This document shows, in pieces, positions 15,827-24,752 of a DNA stretch of 39,098 nt; positions within the stretch are counted from its first letter, which is position 1; each line of letters opens with the position of its first letter. The DNA lies in IMG/VR virus record IMGVR_UViG_3300030406_001738, positions 299 through 39,396 of that record; one strand, 5' to 3'. Origin of the DNA: a virus. The notes beneath the pieces are model-generated. The model was not told the origin of the DNA and searched no databases. It saw nothing but the letters and a program-made list of their open reading frames with translations. The position numbers and the translations under genes are program-made.

Positions 15827-16056
15827 GTGATGAAACCATTATAATAATGCCTGATGGTGGCAAGTGGAAGCCTTCAAGCTCTGTTGATACATTACAATGT
15901 CATCATTGTGATAACTTAGTAGATACACCAGAAGAAGTTGCCTCGTATCCAGATGGTAATTGTCCAGATTGCGGAAAGTCTTGGACAGATGACACAAAAA
16001 GACATACAAAGATTACAGTAACCATGCCACAAGCTGCCGGAGGTAGCACGTTATGA
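15823..16056 (+). CDS. Small zinc-ribbon protein
   Basis: 77 aa. Two Cys pairs, C26-x2-C29 and C47-x2-C50 (QCHHCDN and NCPDCGK), form a classical zinc ribbon with a 17-residue loop. The flanks are beta-rich, ending ITVTMPQAAGGSTL. The gene overlaps both neighbours by 4 nt (ATGA), so it is translated with the tail and ejection proteins. It may bind nucleic acid or simply be stabilised by zinc as a virion component. No catalytic residues are seen. Confidence 0.65.
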   Translation: MSDETIIIMPDGGKWKPSSSVDTLQCHHCDNLVDTPEEVASYPDGNCPDCGKSWTDDTKRHTKITVTMPQAAGGSTL

Positions 16057-16775
16057 TTCAGTTTCTTGCACCGTTCCTTGCCCCTGCATTAAGCTCCGCT
16101 TTGGCTGGAAGCAGCGTACCTTTTCTCGCAAAACTTGGAGCTTCACTTGTTAAAAATCCAATGCTTAGTTCTGCTATAACATCGGGAATAGGTTCTTTGT
16201 TATCGGGAGACGATTTTGGTGATGCTTTAAAAAACGCAGCGATAGGAGGTATAGGTGGTTCTTTAGGTTTATCGGGAACAGGTGCAGGCACAGTAGCAGA
16301 TGCAGCAACAAATAACGCACTACAAGGTACAATAAAAGAAAAAGGAATAGCTTCTATTTTAAACCAATTAACTGAAAAAGATGGGTTGCTGTCGCCTGGA
16401 AATCTTTTATTATTTAGTTCGCTTCTTCCACCACCTAAAATGGAAAAGCGTAAACCTTATCTTGGTGGAGGATACTATGGCCCCGGTGGTAGATACGTTC
16501 CGGCAAGTAGAGTTTTTGGTGCCGTTGAGGGGGGTCGCATAGAAGGTCCAGGGACTCCGACAAGTGATTCAATTCCTGCAATGATTTATCAAGACGGGGT
16601 GCCTGTACAAGAGGCTGCACTTTCAACACAAGAAGTGGTGCTATCACATAAAGATCTAGCGGCAATGGACCCAAACGGAGACTATGAACGTGCTTCTGAA
16701 ATTATCGGCAACGCTAAGAATGGTGATCGCGCTAAAGCAGCGGCTGAAATGTATTTAAAAATGCAAAGGGCATAA
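16053..16775 (+). CDS. Internal/ejection-type virion protein
   Basis: 240 aa. The first 80 residues are hydrophobic and Gly/Ala/Ser-rich (FLAPFLAPALSSALAGSSVPFLAKLGASLV; SAITSGIGSLLSG; AAIGGIGGSLGLSGTGAG), able to insert into membranes. The C-terminal part contains YLGGGYYGPGGRYV and the marine-phage motif GGRIEGPGTPTSDSIPAMIYQDGVPVQEAALSTQEVVLSHKDLAAMDPNGDYERA, seen in internal proteins. It is the first of four consecutive genes for large or membrane-active proteins at the end of the virion block, the place where podophages keep DNA-ejection proteins. It starts with ATGA overlap. Confidence 0.6.
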   Translation: MIQFLAPFLAPALSSALAGSSVPFLAKLGASLVKNPMLSSAITSGIGSLLSGDDFGDALKNAAIGGIGGSLGLSGTGAGTVADAATNNALQGTIKEKGIASILNQLTEKDGLLSPGNLLLFSSLLPPPKMEKRKPYLGGGYYGPGGRYVPASRVFGAVEGGRIEGPGTPTSDSIPAMIYQDGVPVQEAALSTQEVVLSHKDLAAMDPNGDYERASEIIGNAKNGDRAKAAAEMYLKMQRA

Positions 16776-16778
16776 GAC

Positions 16779-18215
16779 ATGGGTAGAGGCAGTAGCGGCA
16801 GCGCACAACAAACAATAGTTAGAGATTTACCAGAAGAAGCCAAACCGTTTCTTTATGGTTTTGGAGATCAGTTCCTTACTCAAGAAGAATATGATGAGCT
16901 ATCTCCAGAAGAACAAGCTAATATTGATGTAATTGAGGAAGATGGTAGTACTAAATATAGAAACCCAGACTATATCGAAGGTCTTTTACCAACAGCGCAA
17001 AAACTATTTACAGGGCAATTGCCAGAGTATGGAATTGCTGACCGTGATCCATTACAAGATTTGGCCTACACCCTGACCCAATCGGGGGTTGGATCTTATC
17101 AGCCGTATCTTGACGCTGCCTCAAACGCGCAGTTTTTGGGTATGCAGGGTGTTGGTCAAGCGATGGATGAAACCCAACGATTGGCGGGAGAAATCCCTGG
17201 TCAAGTTGCAATAGGACAACAAGCTCTTGGAGAGGGCATAACTAAAGCTGATATAGCCGCAGAACGTGCTCGTATGTCCACATCGGCGGCACAGCAAGCT
17301 CTTATGGACGCGGGGCAGTTTGGTCGAGGCACAGCGGGTCAAGGCATCGCATCTTTACGCGGTGCAGCAAGTCAGTTTGATCCACGCATGTCAGCGGCAT
17401 ATTACAATCCATTTGAAACACAAGCTGTTGATGCTGCATTAGCTGATATTGAACGAGCAGGTGCTCGACAACTTGACGAAGTTGGGCGTCAGACTAGAGA
17501 TCAAGCGTTACGTCAAGGTGCCTTTAGTGGAAACCGTCGTTTCTTAGAACAATTTAGACGAGAAGACCCGATTCGTGAGGACATACTGGAAAGACAAGCA
17601 CGAACAGCAGCAGGAATGCGACAAGCTGGATATGAAGCCGCAGCGGAACGTGCCAGACAGTCTTTTGAACAAGCTCGCGCACGTCAGCTTCAAAGTGCTC
17701 AAACAATTGGTCAACTTGGTCAGGCGGGTGCAGGGACACAAATTACAGCGGCGGATCGAGCAGGACAGTTAGGTCTTGGCGCAGAACAGTTAGCTCAAAC
17801 CAGTGCAATTCAAGGTGGACAACTTGGATCACAAGCAGCACAACTCGGATTGCAAGGTATAAACACGGGATTAGGAGCACAACAGCAAATTGCAGGAATG
17901 GGACAAGGCATCGCTGGTCTTGGTATGAACATGGCAAATCTAGGTGGTATGCAACAAAGGATGGGAGCCGCAGACATAAACCTATTGTCTCAAATGGGTG
18001 CACAAGGGCAAGGTTACCAACAGTCTTTACTAGATGCGCAACGTGCAAATCAAATGTTACCGTATCAACAGGTTGGTTTCTTTTCTGATGTTATACAAGG
18101 TGCACCGCTTGGCACGGCACAAACTACGTTTGCACCGACGGCATCACCCTTTCAACGATTTACAGGAAACGCGATAACGTATGCTGGATTGCAAAATGCG
18201 GGAGTATTCGGATGA
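16779..18215 (+). CDS. Internal virion protein, Gln/Ala/Gly-rich helical
   Basis: 478 aa. Residues 1-90 are acidic (LPEEAKPFLYGFGDQFLTQEEYDELSPEEQANIDVIEEDG). From about residue 130 the chain is long-helical and rich in Gln, Ala, Gly and Arg, with heptad-like spacing (ARQLDEVGRQTRDQALRQGAFSGNRR; AAERARQSFEQARARQLQ), then a QLGxQAAQLGLQGxNxGLGAQQQIAGM-type repeat region. The ending (FQRFTGNAITYAGLQNAGVFG) is common in cyanophage-like internal proteins. This is the make-up of ejection proteins that leave the particle with DNA. It overlaps the next start by 4 nt. Confidence 0.6.
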   Translation: MGRGSSGSAQQTIVRDLPEEAKPFLYGFGDQFLTQEEYDELSPEEQANIDVIEEDGSTKYRNPDYIEGLLPTAQKLFTGQLPEYGIADRDPLQDLAYTLTQSGVGSYQPYLDAASNAQFLGMQGVGQAMDETQRLAGEIPGQVAIGQQALGEGITKADIAAERARMSTSAAQQALMDAGQFGRGTAGQGIASLRGAASQFDPRMSAAYYNPFETQAVDAALADIERAGARQLDEVGRQTRDQALRQGAFSGNRRFLEQFRREDPIREDILERQARTAAGMRQAGYEAAAERARQSFEQARARQLQSAQTIGQLGQAGAGTQITAADRAGQLGLGAEQLAQTSAIQGGQLGSQAAQLGLQGINTGLGAQQQIAGMGQGIAGLGMNMANLGGMQQRMGAADINLLSQMGAQGQGYQQSLLDAQRANQMLPYQQVGFFSDVIQGAPLGTAQTTFAPTASPFQRFTGNAITYAGLQNAGVFG

Positions 18216-20152
18216 ACGTATTAGATCGAAAACTCTTTAACCGTGGTGCAAGAGACGAGCTTCGTAGAAAAGGTGGGATCATGGCATCGTCTGAACCGAT
18301 GATGCAAGCTGTTGGATATGAAAACGGTGGTGGTATAACTGGAATACCAAACATTAGTCTTACCAATCCTAACGCAGTGCGCTTTGTTCCTACTAATGAT
18401 CAAATAGCTCCACCCCCCGCAGTATCTCAAATACCAGTTCAAGGTAGGACTAATGTTGGACCTAGATCTGGCGGCTTCTCTGCCGCAGGTGCATTAAGAG
18501 CACGTCAACTTAGGGAACCTTTTGGTGTCCAACCTCCCTTTCGCACAGATGCGATAGCGCAAGCGACTGCACAATCGCAACGTATTAATCCTCCTTCATA
18601 TTTATATGTAAACATTCCGGGTGTTACACCTGATCCAGTATTAATGACGGAGCAAGACTTTGAGCGTTTTGAAAAGATGTACCCTGATGCAGCTCAATCA
18701 TCAGATTCAACTGTTATAGATGTCGCGTCGTTAGACAGTCGGGTGGACATAAGCAACGTCCCAATAGTTACATCATTAGACCCCACCAGTGGCAGCAGAA
18801 AAGATGCTGTTGAAAAAACTAAAAAGACTACGACGCCAAACGTTAATGTTAACACACCTTCGTACAATCCTGCCACTACAGTCATAGACTACGATCCTAC
18901 AAATGTGGATCAAGCTGCGCTTCAATTAAGAGCAGAACAAAAGGCCAATCAAGAGTTATATACTGACAGGTTACGCATTGAGAACCAAATAAAAAGATTA
19001 GAAGAGAGCGCAATAACGATAGATGATTTTGAACGTTTGAAAGTTTTAAAAGCGCAATTAGAAAGTATGGGTGGGTCTACAGATCAAAACCCTGTTACTG
19101 CTCAATTAAAGCAAGCAGAAGCTAATTTTGGTAAACTTATTAAACAAGATCAAGACACGGCTCAAATTTCATCAACAGCCCGTGATCTAGTTGTTGCTCA
19201 AGAAACAGTAAATCAGTTAGAAGAAACACTTAAATTAGCAAATCCTGAAAACAAACCTGTAATTCAAAACAGATTAGAAAACGCAAATGACGCTTTAGTT
19301 GTTGCTAAAGCTGCCCATAATAATGCCAAGTTAGAACAAACATCTGAGTTTCCAATTGATGAACGTTTAGCTCCACAAGCAAATAAACGTAGAGACGATG
19401 ATCCAGATCTTTCTGAACTAGTAACATCAACACCAAAAGCACCAGAAAAACCCAAGTTTCCAAGCTTGGATCAATTCATAGAAGTTCAGGGCGGCAGAGA
19501 CGAACGGGAAAAATTTCAAACCAATGCCGATAAAACATTAGATGACGCAACAAAAGACTTTGGAGGTGCCAAAACAGATGATGCATTTGACGATGTCTTT
19601 GACAAGTATGTGTCTAGGTTTTCTGAAATCTTAGGTGATGACGAGGAAGAAAAGAAAAGAAATACAGGGTTTGCATTGGCAATGTACGGTGCAACCTACG
19701 CCGCTACTGGGGACGCCGGACAAGCGGCTATGAACATGATTGAAACACTTCGCGGTGATGCAGCAACTCGTCAAGAGCGCAAAGACAAAATTAAGATGTT
19801 GGCCTTGCAAGCTGCAACAGACAAAGAAGCAAGAGACGATGCTTTACAAACACAGTTGGCTAAAGAAACACGACAAGATAAACGAGAGCTTGAAAAGTAT
19901 GAAGCAAAACTTAAAATAAAAGAAAAGTTTGACGATCCAACTGGGTATTTAGATACCGATGCTGGCAAATTTTTCTCGGAAATATACGCTGATGTTTTAA
20001 CCGATGATACCCTAAACGAGGATGAAAAAGGCGAGGCATTTATAAAAAGAGCAGGAGAAGCAAACGCAGAAGCTTTTTACAGAGCTTTAAATATTCCAAG
20101 GCTTGGAGTAAAGCAGGGTGGTGGAAAAGGATCAGACTGGTTCAACCAATAA
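18212..20152 (+). CDS. Internal/ejection-type virion protein, coiled coil
   Basis: 646 aa. The first 40 residues (MNVLDRKLFNRGARDELRRKGGIMASSEPMMQAVGYENGG) are a motif common in marine-phage internal proteins. Residues about 230-400 form long coiled coils (LQLRAEQKANQELYTDRLRIENQIKRLEESAI; LVVAQETVNQLEETLKLA). A short amphipathic stretch (NTGFALAMYGATYAATGDAGQAAMNMIETLRGDAATRQERKDKIKMLALQAATDKEARDD) follows before a charged C-terminus. Its place between two other large proteins of the same kind points to the ejected core complex. No lytic transglycosylase motif is visible. Confidence 0.6.
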   Translation: MNVLDRKLFNRGARDELRRKGGIMASSEPMMQAVGYENGGGITGIPNISLTNPNAVRFVPTNDQIAPPPAVSQIPVQGRTNVGPRSGGFSAAGALRARQLREPFGVQPPFRTDAIAQATAQSQRINPPSYLYVNIPGVTPDPVLMTEQDFERFEKMYPDAAQSSDSTVIDVASLDSRVDISNVPIVTSLDPTSGSRKDAVEKTKKTTTPNVNVNTPSYNPATTVIDYDPTNVDQAALQLRAEQKANQELYTDRLRIENQIKRLEESAITIDDFERLKVLKAQLESMGGSTDQNPVTAQLKQAEANFGKLIKQDQDTAQISSTARDLVVAQETVNQLEETLKLANPENKPVIQNRLENANDALVVAKAAHNNAKLEQTSEFPIDERLAPQANKRRDDDPDLSELVTSTPKAPEKPKFPSLDQFIEVQGGRDEREKFQTNADKTLDDATKDFGGAKTDDAFDDVFDKYVSRFSEILGDDEEEKKRNTGFALAMYGATYAATGDAGQAAMNMIETLRGDAATRQERKDKIKMLALQAATDKEARDDALQTQLAKETRQDKRELEKYEAKLKIKEKFDDPTGYLDTDAGKFFSEIYADVLTDDTLNEDEKGEAFIKRAGEANAEAFYRALNIPRLGVKQGGGKGSDWFNQ

Positions 20153-20164
20153 GGGTCACGACAC

Positions 20165-23100
20165 ATGGTCACGCTTAACGAACTTCGTAATCGCGCCATC
20201 GAAGCATATGAAGCAGGGGATGTGGAACGTGCAGAGCGTCTAAAAGAAGAATACAAAAACAAAGAAGAGTTTGAAACTTTAAGAACTCAAGCTATTGATG
20301 CGTTTGAAGCAGGGGATGTAGAGCTTGCAGAAAGTCTTAAATCTCAAGCAAAACAAAAAATACAACCCTACAAAGAATCACAGTTTACAGACGTAGGTCG
20401 AGGTATAACCGCTGCTCCTGTGACTTTGGCACAAGGTATTACAGAGTTTGGAACCGCCGGATTTGATGCTGCCTTTGGTACAAACTACTCTCGTCCTGTT
20501 ACTGAAGCTTTTGAAAACTTTAAAAGAGAATACAACCTCAACCCTACAACAACTGCGGGTAATGTCACCGAAGAGCTAGTAGGATTTGGTCTTGGTTTCA
20601 TTCCAATAATAGGGTGGCTTGGTCGGGCAAACAAAGTAGCACAAGGTTCAAAAATCGTAACTGCTCCTGCAAAGAGTAAATTCTTTAGATCCGCAGAGAA
20701 GTTTGGTGGATCTAAGGTTGGCAAATCCATGTTGAAAAACCGTACCCGTTTGATAGGAACCACGGCTCTTGCAACTGGTGGTTTTGAAGCGGTGTTTAGT
20801 CCTGACGGAAGAGCTACGATTTCCGACTCGTTTGATATACTACCCGATCCTCTTGACGCGGCTCTTGAGACTGAACGCACAGAGAATCTATCAGGTGCCG
20901 ATCTAGGTCTTGCTCGTTTAAGAAATAGTTTGCGTAGAGGCGTAGAGGGGGGCTTGGCAAGTCTTACCTTTGATGTTGGGTTACCTGTTGTTGGTGCAGC
21001 GGCACGAGCGGCGGGAACTTTACCGGGTGTTTCTCCTGTAACTTCTTCCTTGGCTCGTGCATCTGCGACTGTATTCAATGCAGGAGGAGAACTAATTAGC
21101 CGTATCCCTGGTGCCAAGACATCAAAAGAAACATTTGACGCATGGTTCAAACCTGGCGGTGTAGCAAACGGAGAACTAATTGAAGAGGTTCTCGATGTTA
21201 AAGCAGTGGGTGATACTGCACAAAGAGAAGCATTGAAACTATACAAAGACTTTGAGAAAGCCACTGGTCAGTTTATGTCGGTGGTAAAACTTCCAAAGAA
21301 AAGAAAGAAAACTCGTGAGCAAATCAAACAGAAACTGTACAAGTTTCTGACCACAGGTGACGATACTGCGCTTGATGGGTTAAACGACCAAGCTAAAAAA
21401 GCAGCAAATAGAATGTTGAAACTTGATCTTGAGTATCAAGATAAGATTCTTTTGGAATTAGAACAACGTTTGGCTAGTGGGACTGGTAATCCTAAGATGA
21501 TAGCGGACGCGATAAAAGATATAGAAGCTCATAAAAAATCTGTAGGCGGCTACATCCGTCGCCGTTATGCCATGTATGATGACGCAGAAAACTATTATAA
21601 AGGCTTGGTTATAGGCACCCCAGAGTACAACGCTGCTCTGAAAGAAATGAAAAATTATGTTCGTTTTCAAAAGCCAGGTAACGAAGAATATGCAGATTTG
21701 TTTGGTGGCAGGGATCTCCCTGACTTTGTATCTGATGCAGACTTGGATGAGTTTGCAGAAAGAAAACTACTACGGTATTTAGATCTTGATGTTTCCGATG
21801 GAAAACTTACTCCGCAACAAGCTTTACGTGAAAAACAAAAAGCTTTAGCCGCTGAAGGGTCTCAAGTTGTTTTACCAGGTCGGGCTGTAAGTATAACAGA
21901 CAATATGTTTATCAAACGTGTTGAAGAACTAAAGCAACTTCCGTCAACTAGAGAACTCATGGGTGAGGTTGTTGATCCTGCAAAGGCATACTTTAAAACT
22001 ATTTCAGATATGTCCACAACATTAGCGGGTCTAAATTTTTATCGCAATGCAGCAAATACCTTTGGACAAAACATTGAAAATGCTCTTGAAAATCTTGCCA
22101 AAGGTGAACGCCCATTAATTGTTCGAAGTGCCTATGATAGACCAGAAGCTATTTCAGGAGAACAAATAGTACGAGATGAAGATTATTTACGGAGTCTTGG
22201 ATACGAGCAGCTTGAGGCAGCAGATCAACCCACAATTTTCTTTGGACCTTATGCAGATCTTACGCGTATGTTTGTTACACCAGAAGTTAAACAAGCTTTA
22301 ACCACTCCTGCTCGACTAGGACTTGATGAGTTGGGACAAGCAGTAGCAGTGGGTGCGCTTCTTAAAGGTCAAGCTCAACGTATGACCATTGTTCCCAATC
22401 TAATATCTCAAATCAGAAACATCACAGGTAACGGTATTGCCCTCGCACAAAACGGGAACCTTGCCCGTAACTCTGACTTTGTTGATACGTTTCGTTTGAT
22501 TGCTGCAAATACTGATACATTAGATGATGAAGGTTTAAAGAAACTAAGCCGTGAACTTGGTGCGTTGGGCGTCATGGACACTAGCCTTGTGACCAGTGCC
22601 TTGAGAGATTTCCGTGATATGGCAAAGGATTTTAAAGTTGCCGGAAAGCTACAGTCTTTCGCGGACGATGCTTCATACAAACTTATCCCTTTTATGCAAC
22701 AACTTGAGAACTTGTATTCAAACTCCGATTCATATTTTAAGTTAATGGCGGTGTTTGCGGAGCAAGGTAAAATGGCAAACGCTTTATCTAAAGCGGGTAT
22801 AGATATAAATAATGTCAAAAATCCAGGGCAGTTTGAAGTTCTTAAAAAATCTTTGAGAGAACAAAAAATCGCTAAAAGAGATGCGTCACTGTCTCTAGAT
22901 ACTTCTCCTGCAAACTTCTTACTCACCATGGCGGGAGACACAGTAAAAGACACAATGCCCGTATACAGCCGTGTTGGTAAAGCAATACGTCGCCTCGATG
23001 CGATCCCTGTCTTCGGTAACTTTACATCGTTTGCTTCAGAAAACATTCGTAACGCAGCTAATACCTTGTCCCGTGGGGTACGAGAGCTTTCATTCAAAGC

Positions 23101-24562
23101 GGATGATCAGTTAATTAGAGCCTTGGGGCCAGACAACGCACGGATATTAGAGCGTCAGATCCGTGGGATCGGGTCACAACGTTTGATGTCTTACCTGACA
23201 ATGTCTACCGTTATGCCTGCCGCTATAACCAAAGCCTCAATGCTTGCAACTGGAACCACGGAACAGGAACTTGAAGCTGCCAAAGCACTGACCGCAGACT
23301 TTTATGACGGACATGCGTTGGGTGTGATTAGTAACGATGGTCGTGGAAAGATGGAACTGTTTGATCAGAGTTATGTATTTCCTCATGCCTTTGTTACAGA
23401 TCCTGTTCGTAAAGCTCTTCAAACATACAACGAAAGAGGTGAGCTTGGTAAGGATGAAGCCGACCAAATCTTAACAGGAGCTTGGAGTTTAGTTCAAGGC
23501 TACGCCGATCCATTTCTTTCTGAGTCTCTTTTCTTTGAAAGAGTCAGAGATGTTCTTCCACAAGCGTGGATTGGTCGAGATGGAGAAACACAAACGGGTG
23601 CTAAAGTATACAGTGGGTCGGACAGCTTTGGAGATAAGATGTCCAAAAGTATTACCCACATCATGGGTACATACATCCCTGGTTATGGTCGAATGTTTGT
23701 TGAAGAAAGAGGCGGTAAGTTACAACCGGGTAGATTGTTCCGTGGTCTCACAGGAGAAGTGGGAACAAGGGGTCAGGATTTTACAGCCAATGAAGAACTG
23801 GCTCGTACCATTACAGGATTCACGCCCATCCCTGTAAACGTGCGAACAGACTTTCGTTTCAAAGGCGGTGAGTATCTACCTTTACGATCCGCAGCTAAAA
23901 GTAATGCTAACCGTGAGATCAAACGTGCGGACGCTACAGTGCCCGAAATGGTAGAAGCTTGGAACACCTACCTAGACAACCTTTACCGTGAACAGAGCAA
24001 GCTCTTCTTCAACGTACAGGCTGCTCGTGCCATAGGTGCTAGTGATCAAGAGATAAGAAGTGAACTTAAACTAGCCGGAATGGGTGGTGCAGAGATATCC
24101 GCTATCCTTCGAGGCGAGTTCTGGCCTGGTCTAGCTTCTAAAGAACTAATCAAAGACACCAAGAAAGATATGAGATCGGAAGATAAAAGTCGGGTGGTAA
24201 ATCAAATCCCTTGGTCAACCTTTAACAGACTGTCCAATGATCGCCGGAACATGAAACTAGAACCTGTCATTGCCAAAGAGGAACGAGAGGCAAGACTTCA
24301 AAGTCGGCAGGCGCAGCGAGAAGTTGAATCCCAAACAGCACAACAGCAAGTAACAACACCTTCAGAAATAGAACTTTCTCCACAACAACCTCCTGTTCAA
24401 ACTTCTGTTCAAGTTCCTCAAGCTAATGTAAATGTGCAACCAACGGTTACGAGAAATAATCCACAATCCATGTTGCCATTCTTGGGTAGCAATCCGTTCG
24501 ATGCTTTGAGAAATCTAGAACTATTGCAACGTTTACGCGGAACTAATCCGCCTCCTCAATAG
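20165..24562 (+). CDS. Giant internal/ejection protein, 1465 aa
   Basis: It starts with two near-identical helical units (LRNRAIEAYEAGDVERAERLKEEY and LRTQAIDAFEAGDVELAESLKSQA, residues 7-62), like a TPR pair. A hydrophobic stretch follows (LVGFGLGFIPIIGWLGRANKVA, about residues 138-160), then long helical regions, and a Gln-rich tail (TAQQQVTTPSEIELSPQQPPVQTSVQ). It has no Walker, peptidase, transglycosylase or transferase motif that I can see. Size, position (last virion gene) and helical content match T7 gp16-like or P22 gp16/20-like ejected proteins that build a channel across the cell envelope. Its 3' end overlaps the convergent gene on the other strand by 20 nt. Confidence 0.6.
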   Translation: MVTLNELRNRAIEAYEAGDVERAERLKEEYKNKEEFETLRTQAIDAFEAGDVELAESLKSQAKQKIQPYKESQFTDVGRGITAAPVTLAQGITEFGTAGFDAAFGTNYSRPVTEAFENFKREYNLNPTTTAGNVTEELVGFGLGFIPIIGWLGRANKVAQGSKIVTAPAKSKFFRSAEKFGGSKVGKSMLKNRTRLIGTTALATGGFEAVFSPDGRATISDSFDILPDPLDAALETERTENLSGADLGLARLRNSLRRGVEGGLASLTFDVGLPVVGAAARAAGTLPGVSPVTSSLARASATVFNAGGELISRIPGAKTSKETFDAWFKPGGVANGELIEEVLDVKAVGDTAQREALKLYKDFEKATGQFMSVVKLPKKRKKTREQIKQKLYKFLTTGDDTALDGLNDQAKKAANRMLKLDLEYQDKILLELEQRLASGTGNPKMIADAIKDIEAHKKSVGGYIRRRYAMYDDAENYYKGLVIGTPEYNAALKEMKNYVRFQKPGNEEYADLFGGRDLPDFVSDADLDEFAERKLLRYLDLDVSDGKLTPQQALREKQKALAAEGSQVVLPGRAVSITDNMFIKRVEELKQLPSTRELMGEVVDPAKAYFKTISDMSTTLAGLNFYRNAANTFGQNIENALENLAKGERPLIVRSAYDRPEAISGEQIVRDEDYLRSLGYEQLEAADQPTIFFGPYADLTRMFVTPEVKQALTTPARLGLDELGQAVAVGALLKGQAQRMTIVPNLISQIRNITGNGIALAQNGNLARNSDFVDTFRLIAANTDTLDDEGLKKLSRELGALGVMDTSLVTSALRDFRDMAKDFKVAGKLQSFADDASYKLIPFMQQLENLYSNSDSYFKLMAVFAEQGKMANALSKAGIDINNVKNPGQFEVLKKSLREQKIAKRDASLSLDTSPANFLLTMAGDTVKDTMPVYSRVGKAIRRLDAIPVFGNFTSFASENIRNAANTLSRGVRELSFKADDQLIRALGPDNARILERQIRGIGSQRLMSYLTMSTVMPAAITKASMLATGTTEQELEAAKALTADFYDGHALGVISNDGRGKMELFDQSYVFPHAFVTDPVRKALQTYNERGELGKDEADQILTGAWSLVQGYADPFLSESLFFERVRDVLPQAWIGRDGETQTGAKVYSGSDSFGDKMSKSITHIMGTYIPGYGRMFVEERGGKLQPGRLFRGLTGEVGTRGQDFTANEELARTITGFTPIPVNVRTDFRFKGGEYLPLRSAAKSNANREIKRADATVPEMVEAWNTYLDNLYREQSKLFFNVQAARAIGASDQEIRSELKLAGMGGAEISAILRGEFWPGLASKELIKDTKKDMRSEDKSRVVNQIPWSTFNRLSNDRRNMKLEPVIAKEEREARLQSRQAQREVESQTAQQQVTTPSEIELSPQQPPVQTSVQVPQANVNVQPTVTRNNPQSMLPFLGSNPFDALRNLELLQRLRGTNPPPQ

Positions 24563-24752
24563 TCAGCTTGATACCGTTGCCACCAAACATTTTTACTAAC
24601 TCATCAGCCAATGCTTCTGTGTCATTGATGATTTCTTGATCATCGGTATGAGTTGCAAGGTTAAGAGCAACTCCTATAAATTCCATCAAGGACTCAACTT
24701 GCATTGGATGCATCTGTCTTAGCCCTAAAGTTTTAAATTTTTTTTCTATCAT
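24543..24752 (-). CDS. Small protein coupled to DNA polymerase
   Basis: 69 aa starting MIEKKFKTLGLRQMHPMQVESLMEFIGVALNLATHTDDQEIINDTEALADELVKMFGGNGIKLTIEEAD. The ATG overlaps the polymerase stop (TAATG); an upstream start at 24770 would lie inside the polymerase gene. It is mostly helical and acidic, with no known motif. As the last gene of the replication operon it may be a polymerase accessory or a modulator of a host protein. Its end overlaps the virion gene of the opposite strand by 20 nt, and no terminator lies between the two converging transcripts. Confidence 0.6.
   Translation of the reverse strand: MIEKKFKTLGLRQMHPMQVESLMEFIGVALNLATHTDDQEIINDTEALADELVKMFGGNGIKLTIEEAD

Noticed and set aside
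20485-21264. A 259-residue open frame on the minus strand inside the giant virion gene
   Set aside because: It is Ser/Pro/Ala-rich shadow sequence without a ribosome-binding site or domain, and the plus-strand frame runs unbroken through it. The same holds for 22408-23097 and 10717-11490.
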